The notes under the pieces were generated by a model. That model saw only the letters and a list, made by a program, of their open reading frames with translations, ran no database searches and had not been told where the DNA came from. Positions 27,627 to 36,150 of a stretch of 64,000 nucleotides of DNA are shown in pieces. The translations under genes and the position numbers were made by a program. Location: contig WSXX01000004.1 of the NCBI GenBank assembly GCA_009773515.1, forward strand, positions 155,041 to 219,040, in the 5' to 3' direction. Origin of the DNA: Bacteroidota bacterium. GTDB lineage: Bacteria; Bacteroidota; Bacteroidia; Bacteroidales; Lentimicrobiaceae. Positions within the stretch are counted from its first letter, which is position 1, and every line of letters begins with the position of its first letter.

Positions 27627-29246
27627 ATGAAACAGGACGAACATAAGGCAGCCGGTGCATTTGACCCGCTCGACATGCAAAACTATCGGATTGAAAAACT
27701 GCCCAAACGCGAAAAGTCCGGTTTCGAAAAGTGGCTGGCTTTTGTCGGGCCGATTCTTGCAGTTCTTTCCTTCATCCTTTTTGCTTTTGTAATAAAACTG
27801 CCTTTTTTGCAGGATATTGATTCCTTGCAACTGGTGTCGGAGGAAGCAAAAAAAGCCTACGAAAAGCTTGGTCCTGTGGCTTTTACCCGCACCAACGAAA
27901 TGATGCTGGCTATCTTTATTGCCGGTATTATTTTATGGATTACCGAAGCAATTCCAAACTACCTCACCTCACTTATCCTTATAGTTACTCTTGTTCTCAC
28001 CGGTGTTTTAAGCGAGAAAACAGCGTATGCGCAGCTTGGGCATCCTGTGATGTGGTTGAATATTATGTCGTTTGTGCTGGCAAGTATGTTGGTTGCAACT
28101 GGTGTAGCCAAGCGATTCGCACTCTGGTTTATTCTCAGATTCGGAAAAAATGCAGGTACCATCTTCCTGAGTTTTATTGTGATCAATGTGGTTCTCTCAG
28201 CATTTATTTCAGCTACCACGGCAAAAGCAGCCATTTTGTTACCCATTTTTATGGTAATTGCAGCCATTTACGGTGCACATGGGGGAAGCAGCCGGAATAA
28301 TTTTGGCCGTAGCATTGTACTTCAGAATCTTATGTACATCAACATTGGTGCGAGTGGTTTTTTAACCGGTTCAGGTGCAAATTTGCTGGCTGCAGCACTA
28401 ATTGCAGGAGCTACAGGATCAGCGGTTTTTTTCTCCGATTGGCTGTTTGCAATGTTTCCGATTATGATTGGCTTATTGCTTATCGGGTATTTACTTGCCA
28501 TGAAAGTATTTTTCCCTTTGTCGCCCGGCGAAAGATTGCCTCAGATTGAAGGTGGAATGGACAGACTCAGAGAAGAGTACCAGAAATTAGGTAAACTCAA
28601 CCGTCAGGAAGTTAAATCTGTTATAATTTTCTTGCTGATTCTTGGTTTCTGGTCAACAGACAGGCTTCATGGCATCAGTCCTACCGCTGTGGCATTTGTT
28701 GGCGGTATTGTGGCTTTGCTGCCACGTATTGGAATTGTCAAATGGAACGATGTCGATATTCCCTGGCATCTGATGCTTTTTTCGGCAGGGGCTTACACCC
28801 TTGGTTCGGGATTTTCAGCCACCGATTTACCTTCCATCGGAGTCAATGCTTTCTTCGATCATCTTGGCATCAGCAATCATACTCCATTTTGGGTTTTATA
28901 TCTGATTCTCACAGGCGTAATGGTTTTCAGTGCACTGATCTTTCAGTCGAAAACCATGCGTGCAATGATTTTTATTCCCATTGCCATTGGAGTAGCCAGC
29001 CGTTTCGGATTCAGCATTCTCAGCCTTGCACTTCCTGTTGCGTTTATGATTGAGCATGTTTATGTGCTGCCGTTTAACAGCAAACCAGCTGCCTTGCTCT
29101 ATGAAACTGATCAGTACAGCCTTACAGATACTTTCAGATTCGGGTTCACCGTTATGGTGATTGCCTGGCTGATTAATATTGTCGCCGGTGAAACCTGGTT
29201 CAGAGTGCTTGGAATTACACCAAACGGGGTTTTCGGGCTTTTCTGA
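27627..29246 (+). CDS. DASS (SLC13) family anion symporter
   Basis: A 539-residue polytopic membrane protein with a 50-residue cytosolic N-tail, then about 12 hydrophobic helices. Family words: ITEAIPNYLTSLILIV, AFISATTAKAAILLPIFMVI and FQSKTMRAMIFIPIAIGV, which sit at the two SNT-like re-entrant hairpins that bind sodium and carboxylate in DASS proteins; here both depart from exact SNT (ISATT and QSKT). The family moves di- or tricarboxylates, or sulfate. The periplasmic or loop segment between helices 1 and 2 is unusually polar (DSLQLVSEEAKKAYEKLG). The next gene follows on the same strand after 157 bp. Substrate is not predictable. Confidence 0.9.
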   Translation: MKQDEHKAAGAFDPLDMQNYRIEKLPKREKSGFEKWLAFVGPILAVLSFILFAFVIKLPFLQDIDSLQLVSEEAKKAYEKLGPVAFTRTNEMMLAIFIAGIILWITEAIPNYLTSLILIVTLVLTGVLSEKTAYAQLGHPVMWLNIMSFVLASMLVATGVAKRFALWFILRFGKNAGTIFLSFIVINVVLSAFISATTAKAAILLPIFMVIAAIYGAHGGSSRNNFGRSIVLQNLMYINIGASGFLTGSGANLLAAALIAGATGSAVFFSDWLFAMFPIMIGLLLIGYLLAMKVFFPLSPGERLPQIEGGMDRLREEYQKLGKLNRQEVKSVIIFLLILGFWSTDRLHGISPTAVAFVGGIVALLPRIGIVKWNDVDIPWHLMLFSAGAYTLGSGFSATDLPSIGVNAFFDHLGISNHTPFWVLYLILTGVMVFSALIFQSKTMRAMIFIPIAIGVASRFGFSILSLALPVAFMIEHVYVLPFNSKPAALLYETDQYSLTDTFRFGFTVMVIAWLINIVAGETWFRVLGITPNGVFGLF

Positions 29247-29403
29247 AAACCAGGATTCAATTTCCCCGGACATCTGGTGCAGAAAGTTTGGTTTAATCCG
29301 GAATTTCCGACCTTTGTATCTTCTTCACCATTTGCAAACAGGCCACAACGATTAATTTTTAAAATATCGGGTTACCCGATGTTAAAATCAGTAAATTTAT
29401 TCA

Positions 29404-30864
29404 ATGATTGAAGATCTGGTAAAAATTCACGATAAGTTCTCAGTTGAAATCAAACTGGGGTTCAATGCGCGCCGCAAACAGGAAATAAGCGACTTTGCAG
29501 TGAATACCTGGATATTTATTCCCAATAGCCTGGATATCAACCGGACAACATATCAGAAAACCGATTTCTACCGCGACCTGAAATCAAATATTCGTCTGAT
29601 TACTCCTGTTTATCTGCTTCGCGATATTGCCAATAAAGAGAAGGAGCCTTTTACACTGATGGAGAAATCTTTTCATGAACTGGCTTCTGATACAACCCGC
29701 ACAAAAACTGCCGAGTATGAATACCATATTCGCATGTTTGTTTCAATTGTAAAGAGTGCTTTAAGGGGCGAAATTTACCATATTCAGCATAACAGTATGG
29801 CCGAAGATATTGAATCTCTGGTCGATAATCTGATTGCAAACATTCGGCTGATTGCTGAAAATTACCGCAATCTGCGCTGGGTGATCAATGTGCCTACCAT
29901 CAGCAAGGAACTGATGAATTATTACTTTTTCGGTGATGAGTTTCTAAGCAACATTTTGGAGCAGCATTGTTTTAAATTGCTCGACGGGCTTGGTAAATCA
30001 GGACAATTGAATACAGGTGTCCGCGAAAAACTTATGTCACTTATTCAATCTGAGGTTGAGTACAAGCGCGAAAAGTCATATCCGGTGGTAGAAAAAGCCA
30101 GCAGCGACCGAAACCGCGATCTGGTTTTCAGGCTAAGTCTGTTGAAAAAATATGCTGAAAATGAGCTATTTCTGAATACCAATCAACGCCGCGACGGAGT
30201 ATGGATTGAACAGGTTTACCTGAGCATTGCGGCAGGGCTTTCGATGGTATTTGCCACAGCCATTGCTTTCTCGTTTCAATTGAAATACGGAAACTTTACC
30301 ATGCCATTTTTTGTGGCTTTGGTGGTAAGTTATATGCTGAAAGACCGTATTAAAGAGCTGACCCGGTATTATTTTGCGCATAAGCTCGGACGAAGGTTTT
30401 TCGATCATCGCACCGACATCAGCCTGAGCGAACATAAAATTGGATGGAGCAAAGAAAGTATGGTGTTTATTCCTGAAAGTAAGGTTCCTGATGAAGTGTT
30501 GAAGGTCAGAAACCGTTCTGCTATTCTTGAAGCAGACAACCGGAATAACCGCGAAAAAATCATTTTGTATCGCAAACTGGTGCGCCTGAACCGCATTAGC
30601 CTCAATGAATGCAGTCAGTATCCAACAAGCGGAATGAATGATATTATCCGTTTTAATGTCTCTAATTTTATTCAGAAAATGGATAATCCGGTTGTGCCAT
30701 TATACTCTCCAGGCGAAAATGGTGGTATTGATATCGTGAAAGGAGAGAAAATGTATTACATCAACCTGGTGCTTCAGTTGAACAACGAAGAGCAACTTAC
30801 CTATAAGCGTTATCGTATAGTGCTGAATAGAAAAGGAATACGTGAAATTGAGAAATTCCAGTAA
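29404..30864 (+). CDS. Unknown protein with central membrane hairpin (486 aa)
   Basis: No family recognised. A large cytosolic-looking helical N-terminal half (1-265, rich in FYRDL, LIANIRLIAENYRNLRW and similar amphipathic helices) is followed by two hydrophobic helices (about 271-292 and 298-314: LSIAAGLSMVFATAIAF, MPFFVALVVSYML) and a C-terminal domain (320-486) ending in beta-like strands (MYYINLVLQLNN, RYRIVLNRKG). The short inter-helix loop suggests a membrane hairpin with both large domains in the cytosol. The preceding gene is a DASS transporter; the next gene starts 7 bp after this stop, if its lipoprotein start is used. It could be an inner-membrane sensor or scaffold. Confidence 0.72.
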   Translation: MIEDLVKIHDKFSVEIKLGFNARRKQEISDFAVNTWIFIPNSLDINRTTYQKTDFYRDLKSNIRLITPVYLLRDIANKEKEPFTLMEKSFHELASDTTRTKTAEYEYHIRMFVSIVKSALRGEIYHIQHNSMAEDIESLVDNLIANIRLIAENYRNLRWVINVPTISKELMNYYFFGDEFLSNILEQHCFKLLDGLGKSGQLNTGVREKLMSLIQSEVEYKREKSYPVVEKASSDRNRDLVFRLSLLKKYAENELFLNTNQRRDGVWIEQVYLSIAAGLSMVFATAIAFSFQLKYGNFTMPFFVALVVSYMLKDRIKELTRYYFAHKLGRRFFDHRTDISLSEHKIGWSKESMVFIPESKVPDEVLKVRNRSAILEADNRNNREKIILYRKLVRLNRISLNECSQYPTSGMNDIIRFNVSNFIQKMDNPVVPLYSPGENGGIDIVKGEKMYYINLVLQLNNEEQLTYKRYRIVLNRKGIREIEKFQ

Positions 30865-30871
30865 AACAAAA

Positions 30872-32023
30872 ATGAACTACAAAAATTACCTTGCAGCCGG
30901 AGCTTTGCTGATGACCTTACATGTCAGTTGTCAGCTATCTGAAGTCAGATCCGGTGCCGATCAGTCGATGCAGGTTGATCTAAGGACAATCAGCCGGTTA
31001 CCCAATCAGATTATTGAGAGTTCAGGAATCGCCATCAGCGGAAGCAACCGGATTTGGTCTCACGAAGATTCAGGCAACGCCAATGAAATTTACTGTTTCG
31101 ATAGCATAGGAAATTTGCTGCGGACGCTGATTATCAGCAATGTTGAGAATACCGATTGGGAAGATATGGCTGTTGACAGTGACGAAAACTGGTTTATCGG
31201 AGATTTTGGCAACAACAACAATACACGCACCGATCTGGCGATTTATAAAATTCCTGATCCCGAAACTGTTTCAGGAAATTATGTTTCAGCAGAAATTATC
31301 CGTTTTACTTTTGAGGATCAAAACGCATTTCCACCGCCATCCTCAAACCGGAATTATGATATTGAAGCCATGATCTGGCACAACGATTCGCTGTATCTGT
31401 TTACCAAAGACCGCAGCAATCCATTTACAGGTATAGCCAAAATGTATGTTTTGCCTGATGAGCCCGGATCGCACATTGCCCGTCTGCTTGACTCCCGGTT
31501 TATTGGAAATTCAACGGAATCGGGTAGAATTACTTCAGCCGATATCAATCACCACACCGGAGAGCTGGTTTTACTGACCAACACAAAGCTAATTTCATTT
31601 GCCAACTACCCAGGTAACCGGTTTTTTGATGGAGAAGTGACCGAATATATTTTCACTTCAACTCCGGGTCAGAATGAAGCCATTGCTTTTGTAAGCAGTA
31701 ACAAACTTTATATGACAGAAGAAGGAGGAGGAAGCACGGCAGGTTATCTTTACGAAATTCTGCTTCCGCAACCACAGTCGGTTCCTGATGCTGATACAAA
31801 CCCAAAGAAGTTGAGCGTTTATCCGAATCCTGCAGGCGGATTTCTGCTTATGCCTGATAAAACGGATGTTAATAAAACTTTATTTAACGCTGCAGGTCAG
31901 ATCGTTAAGGTGTTTGATAAAAATGAGGATGTACTCGACATTTCTGATCTGATGAGCGGTTTTTATTTTATCATGATTCAACAGAAAGGTGAGAAACTGA
32001 CCGGAAAGTTTTTGAAACAATAA
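30872..32023 (+). CDS. Exported beta-propeller-like protein with T9SS sorting tail
   Basis: The start is placed at the ATG giving MNYKNYLAAGALLMTLHVSC; a start 10 codons upstream would overlap the previous gene. The signal ends in a lipobox-like HVSC, yet the C-terminus is a T9SS type A sorting domain (LSVYPNPAGGFLLM, FNAAGQIVKVFD, MSGFYFIMIQQ); having both is unusual and may mean that the signal is cleaved by signal peptidase I. Between them are repeated strands (SSGIAISGSNRIWSHEDSG, WEDMAVDSDENWFIGDFG, SADINHHTGELVLLTN, NEAIAFVSSNKLYMTEEGG) resembling a beta-propeller like those of esterase- or SdiA-regulated-type proteins. Function is unknown. Confidence 0.78.
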   Translation: MNYKNYLAAGALLMTLHVSCQLSEVRSGADQSMQVDLRTISRLPNQIIESSGIAISGSNRIWSHEDSGNANEIYCFDSIGNLLRTLIISNVENTDWEDMAVDSDENWFIGDFGNNNNTRTDLAIYKIPDPETVSGNYVSAEIIRFTFEDQNAFPPPSSNRNYDIEAMIWHNDSLYLFTKDRSNPFTGIAKMYVLPDEPGSHIARLLDSRFIGNSTESGRITSADINHHTGELVLLTNTKLISFANYPGNRFFDGEVTEYIFTSTPGQNEAIAFVSSNKLYMTEEGGGSTAGYLYEILLPQPQSVPDADTNPKKLSVYPNPAGGFLLMPDKTDVNKTLFNAAGQIVKVFDKNEDVLDISDLMSGFYFIMIQQKGEKLTGKFLKQ

Positions 32024-32037
32024 TACGATTCAGCATT

Positions 32038-32946
32038 TTAAACGTAATAAACCTTTTCGAAGGTTCTTTTTACCGTTTTACTGAATTTTACCTGAGGATA
32101 TCCAAAGATCACGATAATTGAATCCCGCATTTTTGAGGGAAGTCCATATTTCTTCTTAAAATCTTTGCCGGTATTTTTCAGGAATGGACCTACGCTCCCG
32201 ATCATACACGCGCCAAGCCCGAGCGATTCAGCGGCAAGCGTTGCATAAGTGGCAGCTATATAAGGATCGGCCGGATCGCTCATATTTCCGTAAAACATCA
32301 TAGCCAGCGGGGCATCATACAGCAGATAGTTTTTGTCACGTTTGCGCGATTCAGTAAAACAAGAAACCATCGGAATTACAAACGATTTGAAAAGAAGGTA
32401 ATCATCTTTCCGCATAAAGGGTCGCATCACCGCCAAAGATGCCGGTGAAACCATCCATTTCATCCGGTCGAGCAAATCGATAAAGTCAAACGAAAACTGC
32501 TTTACTTTTTCCTTGCTGTTCAATACCATCACTCCTACATCAGACGGCGGAAGACCCATTGGTGCAGTTGAAGCCATCTCGAGTATTTTATTGATTATCT
32601 CCTGAGGCACGGGTTTATCCTTAAAATCTCTTGTGCTTCGGCGGTTGAGCAGCAGCTGGTTTAATGATTCGTAATCAGGAAGATTGTCTTTCTTAAGTTT
32701 CGAAAAGTCTTCAGGATTCAGGGTGCGGCCGTTCACTGTAATGGCATCGTGGGGGCACACAGCTACACAATGTCCGCAACCAAAACAACCGAACAACGGC
32801 TTTTGGTTAATCTTCAAGGTGTTATCCTCTATGACAAGAGAAAAATCCTTACAAACTTTTACGCACAACCCGCAGGCTGTACATTTTTCATGATTGATGC
32901 TGATTATTGCATTTTCGGTGCCGGTACGGCTGGTTGCTACTGACAT
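32038..32946 (-). CDS. Nitroreductase-family flavoprotein with N-terminal 2[4Fe-4S] ferredoxin
   Basis: 302 residues. Two 4Fe-4S motifs: Cys22, 25, 28, 32 (KCTACGLCVKVC) and Cys54, 57, 60, 64 (CFGCGHCVAVCP). Then a nitroreductase domain (about 95-295) opening with LLNRRSTRDFKDKPV, the FMN phosphate-binding segment, and containing ASTAPMGLPPSD and AESLGLGACMIGS. Such fusions pass electrons from ferredoxin clusters to FMN in anaerobes; the reduced substrate is not known. The gene stands alone, convergent with the upstream plus-strand gene (14-bp gap). A possible -7 box (TAACTTTG, complement of 32964-32971) lies 18 bp before the ATG. Confidence 0.92.
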   Translation of the reverse strand: MSVATSRTGTENAIISINHEKCTACGLCVKVCKDFSLVIEDNTLKINQKPLFGCFGCGHCVAVCPHDAITVNGRTLNPEDFSKLKKDNLPDYESLNQLLLNRRSTRDFKDKPVPQEIINKILEMASTAPMGLPPSDVGVMVLNSKEKVKQFSFDFIDLLDRMKWMVSPASLAVMRPFMRKDDYLLFKSFVIPMVSCFTESRKRDKNYLLYDAPLAMMFYGNMSDPADPYIAATYATLAAESLGLGACMIGSVGPFLKNTGKDFKKKYGLPSKMRDSIIVIFGYPQVKFSKTVKRTFEKVYYV

Positions 32947-32963
32947 GGTTTGCTCTTTTTATA

Positions 32964-32971
32964 CAAAGTTA
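32964..32971 (-). promoter_or_regulatory. Possible -7 box (TAACTTTG) of the nitroreductase gene
   Basis: TAACTTTG read on the minus strand fits TAnnTTTG and ends 18 bp before the start codon, which would give a very short leader. No -33 TTTG is seen. Confidence 0.4.
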
Positions 32972-33236
32972 GGAAATGGAGAGAAAGAGTAAAAATAAAT
33001 TGTCAGACAGGCATTTAATTGGTGCTGAAAGGTTCAAATCAAACCTTGAAAGGGAGATCGTGTTGTTATTTCAATAACTTGTTCAGCATATTTTTGTTTA
33101 TACCTTAAATCCGCAACATTATCGATAACTCGTTGTGATTCAGGGCTTGACTTGATTGTACCCTGTTTTTGCAAAACGTTCGCTATTAATGAGTCAAGCC
33201 ATTGCGGTATTTAGGTTATAATTAAAGACATATTCA

Positions 33237-34673
33237 ATGCGAATTATACTTTCCGGTGCTACCGGATATATTGGCAAACGATTACTACCGGTGCTTCTGG
33301 AAGCCGGGCACGAAGTAAGCTGCATTGTACGCGATAGTCGCCGGTTTCAGCCGCAGACAGTCAATCAGAAAAACCTAACGATAGCTGAAGGCGATTTTTT
33401 ATTGCCCGAGACCCTGGACAAGCATAAAATTCAGGCTGATGTTGCTTTTTACCTCGTTCATTCTATGAGTTCGGCAATTGATAGTTTTGAGGAAATGGAA
33501 GTTCGGTCAGCCCGCAATTTTGCTGCTGCAGCTCATAAGTGGGGAGTCAGGCAGATAATCTTTCTCAGCGGCCTGCAAAATCCGGATTCAGTTTCTCCTC
33601 ATCTGCTTTCGAGGCTGAAAGTTGAAGAAGTACTGATGCAGTGCGGCATTCCTGTTACTGTGCTTCGGGCAGGAATCATAGTGGGATCGGGAAGCGCTTC
33701 ATTTGAAATAATCCGCGATCTTACCGAAAAGCTGCCCCTTATGGTAACTCCCCGCTGGCTTAATATTCGTTGCCAGCCAATCGCAGTAAGGGATGTGGTG
33801 AATAGTCTGGTTGCGGTGATGATGAACAAGGCTGTTTTCAACCGCATCCTCGACATAGGCGGCCCCGATGTGTTGACATACAAACAAATGCTGCTTCAGT
33901 ACGCCGAAGTGAGAGGCCTTTGGCGGAGGATTTTTGTTCTTCCTCTGATGACTCCCAGGCTTTCATCATATTGGCTTTATTTTATTACGAGCACTTCCTA
34001 TAAACTGGCAGTAAACCTTGTAAACAGTATGAAGGTTGAAGTGGTTTGCCGCGAAAATCACACTGAAAGCCTCACCGGAAATAAACCACTTACGTACAAG
34101 GAATCCATCGCTCTGGCTTTTGAGAAAATTGCGCAGCACCACGTGGTATCAAGCTGGAAAGATGCTTTGATCAGCAGCAGTAAATTGTCAAATCTTCAGG
34201 CTTATATTTCGGTGCCGGTGCATGGCTGCTTTCACGATTTGCGGGAAACTGCTGTAAAATGTTCCCGTGAACAGGTGATAAGCAACATATGGAGCGTTGG
34301 CGGTGAAAAGGGATGGTATTATGCCAATTTCTTATGGAAAATGAGAGGCTATCTGGATAAATTGGCAGGCGGAACCGGATTGCGCAGAGGCAGAACCAAT
34401 TATGATGAAATTTATGCAGGTGATGCCCTCGATTTCTGGAGGGTTCTTCTGGCTGATAAAACAAACGGACGCTTGCTGCTTTACGCTGAAATGAAACTTC
34501 CGGGTGAAGCCTGGCTGGAGTTTGTGCTGATAGAAAAGGATGGTAAACAAAGGCTCAGGCAAACTGCTACTTTCCGGCCTAAAGGCTTAACCGGCAGAAT
34601 TTACTGGTACTCGGTATGGCCTTTGCATCAGGTTATTTTCAAAGGAATGAACAGGCGGATGGCTCAAGCTTAA
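33237..34673 (+). CDS. NAD(P)-binding atypical SDR with C-terminal DUF2867
   Basis: 478 residues. The N-terminal Rossmann segment has ILSGATGYIGKRLLPVLLEAGH (nucleotide-binding GxTGxxG), VAFYLVHSM, QIIFLSGLQNP and VTVLRAGIIVGSGSASFEII, typical of NmrA/YwnB-like atypical SDRs that lack the YxxxK pair. The C-terminal part (about 315-478) has GWYYANFLWKMRGYLDKLAGG, AGDALDFWRVL, MKLPGEAWLEF and ATFRPKGLTGRIYWYSVWP, which fits DUF2867. This two-domain form is widespread and has no assigned reaction. It stands alone on the plus strand, ending 18 bp before the convergent cyanophycinase-like gene. Confidence 0.9.
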   Translation: MRIILSGATGYIGKRLLPVLLEAGHEVSCIVRDSRRFQPQTVNQKNLTIAEGDFLLPETLDKHKIQADVAFYLVHSMSSAIDSFEEMEVRSARNFAAAAHKWGVRQIIFLSGLQNPDSVSPHLLSRLKVEEVLMQCGIPVTVLRAGIIVGSGSASFEIIRDLTEKLPLMVTPRWLNIRCQPIAVRDVVNSLVAVMMNKAVFNRILDIGGPDVLTYKQMLLQYAEVRGLWRRIFVLPLMTPRLSSYWLYFITSTSYKLAVNLVNSMKVEVVCRENHTESLTGNKPLTYKESIALAFEKIAQHHVVSSWKDALISSSKLSNLQAYISVPVHGCFHDLRETAVKCSREQVISNIWSVGGEKGWYYANFLWKMRGYLDKLAGGTGLRRGRTNYDEIYAGDALDFWRVLLADKTNGRLLLYAEMKLPGEAWLEFVLIEKDGKQRLRQTATFRPKGLTGRIYWYSVWPLHQVIFKGMNRRMAQA

Positions 34674-34691
34674 ACCCTTTTTAAAATTCTT

Positions 34692-35966
34692 TTATTCCCG
34701 GACAGCTTGCATAATTACTTCGACAGGAGTTATATCCATGCTGATATTTCCAATGGTGTATTTCTCTTTTCCGCTTTTCTCTTTCCTTACATAGCCAGTG
34801 CTTTCCGGCGTTTTTGAAAATGTAACCCTGACTCCTGATTCTCCATTGAAGCCAATGCTGAAAACCGATTGCAGCTGCCGGTTGTTAATCAGGTAGCGGG
34901 TAATCAACTCCCGGAAATCAGGGTCAGATGAAGCAAAGATCCCTGCCTGAGATGGTTGGGAGAGAGCGTAAGTTTCTGCTCCCGTTGTTGGCTCTTTTCC
35001 CGTTTCGGGCTGAATTCTGTTTTCCTTCAACAGATAAATATCACCGTTTTCCAGGTAACTGACATTCATCCCGGTTATCGAGGGTGTCTTGCTTTTTGCG
35101 TTTTTAATTGCAGCGGAGGCATCAAGAATGGTAACTCCATTTTCACCGATTACTGTTATTTTTCGTTCTGATGCGGAATAATGCATTGCTGTATTTTCAT
35201 CTATGCCAAATGCTTTGTCCATTTTGCAGTCCGGTGCACAAAGTGCTGCAGCAAGTCGCCCGAGTCTTGCTCTTTGATTAAAATGCTGATCTGCAATTCC
35301 TTCAGGAAAAAATCCCAGACCGTTGGTGAGCAAAAGTGATTCGGCTTCGGTATTTTCCTCATTTGGTCGCATAAAGTCACTGTTTTCGCTGAGAGAAAAT
35401 ATACCTGCACTGCTACCTCGTGCAATCATTACCGGACCCATAATTGCCGCCCCGGCACTGCTGCCTCCGATCAGTCCGCCCTGCTTAAACACTTCCCATA
35501 CTGCTTCAAGCACCAGCGTAGGAGAGCCGTCGGGCCGTATCAGGGTCATCATGGTGCGCAACTGATCCCCGCCAGTAAACCAGACCGCCGAGCATGAACG
35601 TACTGTTCTGGCAACCCGGTGGTCGTCAGCGTTGCCTGCCCAAAGCAACTCATTAACATCAGGCGTGCTGTCGTCGTCCACCATCGCTACGTTGATGAGT
35701 AAAATATTTTCAGGTTTTACCCCATATGAAATCATGGTTTTGCTGAAACTCTCAAAAGCCTGTGCCGGAACTCCACTTGCCGAAGGAATTACAGCAAACT
35801 TCGCTTGCCCGGCTCCGCCCGAAAGTGCGATCATTTTTTCATACACTTCTTTGTTGTCGCTGCTCAATGCTCCTCCAACAATCAAAAGATTGCCGTTTGG
35901 GTTTTGTCCAAAGACCAAGGTGTGAAGAATCAGGAAAATGAAGATCGGAGAGAAGAGTGCTTTCAT
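34692..35966 (-). CDS. Exported cyanophycinase-like peptidase (S51 family)
   Basis: 424 residues from the ATG opening MKALFSPIFIFLILHTLVFG, a Sec signal; nine extra upstream codons are rejected. Peptidase S51 features: NLLIVGGALSSD, AVWFTGGDQLRTM, the nucleophile Ser in GGSSAGAAIM (GxSAG elbow) and AFGIDENTAMHY. Cyanophycinase cuts the storage polymer cyanophycin into beta-Asp-Arg dipeptides. The catalytic domain ends near residue 290; about 130 further residues of unknown fold follow, longer than cytosolic CphB. The gene is divergent from an isoaspartyl dipeptidase, the enzyme that would process the product. No cyanophycin synthetase is in the window, so it probably scavenges external polymer or acts on other beta-aspartyl peptides. 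Confidence 0.88.
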   Translation of the reverse strand: MKALFSPIFIFLILHTLVFGQNPNGNLLIVGGALSSDNKEVYEKMIALSGGAGQAKFAVIPSASGVPAQAFESFSKTMISYGVKPENILLINVAMVDDDSTPDVNELLWAGNADDHRVARTVRSCSAVWFTGGDQLRTMMTLIRPDGSPTLVLEAVWEVFKQGGLIGGSSAGAAIMGPVMIARGSSAGIFSLSENSDFMRPNEENTEAESLLLTNGLGFFPEGIADQHFNQRARLGRLAAALCAPDCKMDKAFGIDENTAMHYSASERKITVIGENGVTILDASAAIKNAKSKTPSITGMNVSYLENGDIYLLKENRIQPETGKEPTTGAETYALSQPSQAGIFASSDPDFRELITRYLINNRQLQSVFSIGFNGESGVRVTFSKTPESTGYVRKEKSGKEKYTIGNISMDITPVEVIMQAVRE

Positions 35967-35997
35967 AATTTTTAATATTAAGACCAACGACAATCAG

Positions 35998-36005
35998 CAA
36001 ACTTA
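35998..36005 (-). promoter_or_regulatory. Possible -7 box (TAAGTTTG) of the cyanophycinase-like gene
   Basis: TAAGTTTG on the minus strand, 31 bp before the chosen start, fits TAnnTTTG. It faces away from the iadA promoter in the same 184-bp divergent gap. No -33 TTTG was found. Confidence 0.4.
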
Positions 36006-36099
36006 CAAAATGTATAGCCTGAGAAACTTATTTGCTGATTCAAAAACACATTTCTTTTTAATTGTTAAAAGATGTTTGTTCTGTCGGTGTGAATATTAA

Positions 36100-36131
36100 T
36101 TTGTAAAATGAGATGTTTTCATGTAGGTTTG
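36100..36131 (+). promoter_or_regulatory. Full Bacteroidota sigma-70-type promoter of iadA
   Basis: A -33 TTTG (36100-36103) and a -7 TAGGTTTG (36124-36131) are separated by 20 bp, the spacing of the Bacteroides consensus. The start codon follows 19 bp later. This is the best promoter match in the window. Confidence 0.7.
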
Positions 36132-36150
36132 TATTTAAAACCACTTGTTT

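Noticed and set aside
33144..33200. Inverted repeat GGCTTGACT/AGTCAAGCC upstream of the DUF2867 gene
   Set aside because: Nine-bp arms 39 nt apart, no promoter context; may be chance.
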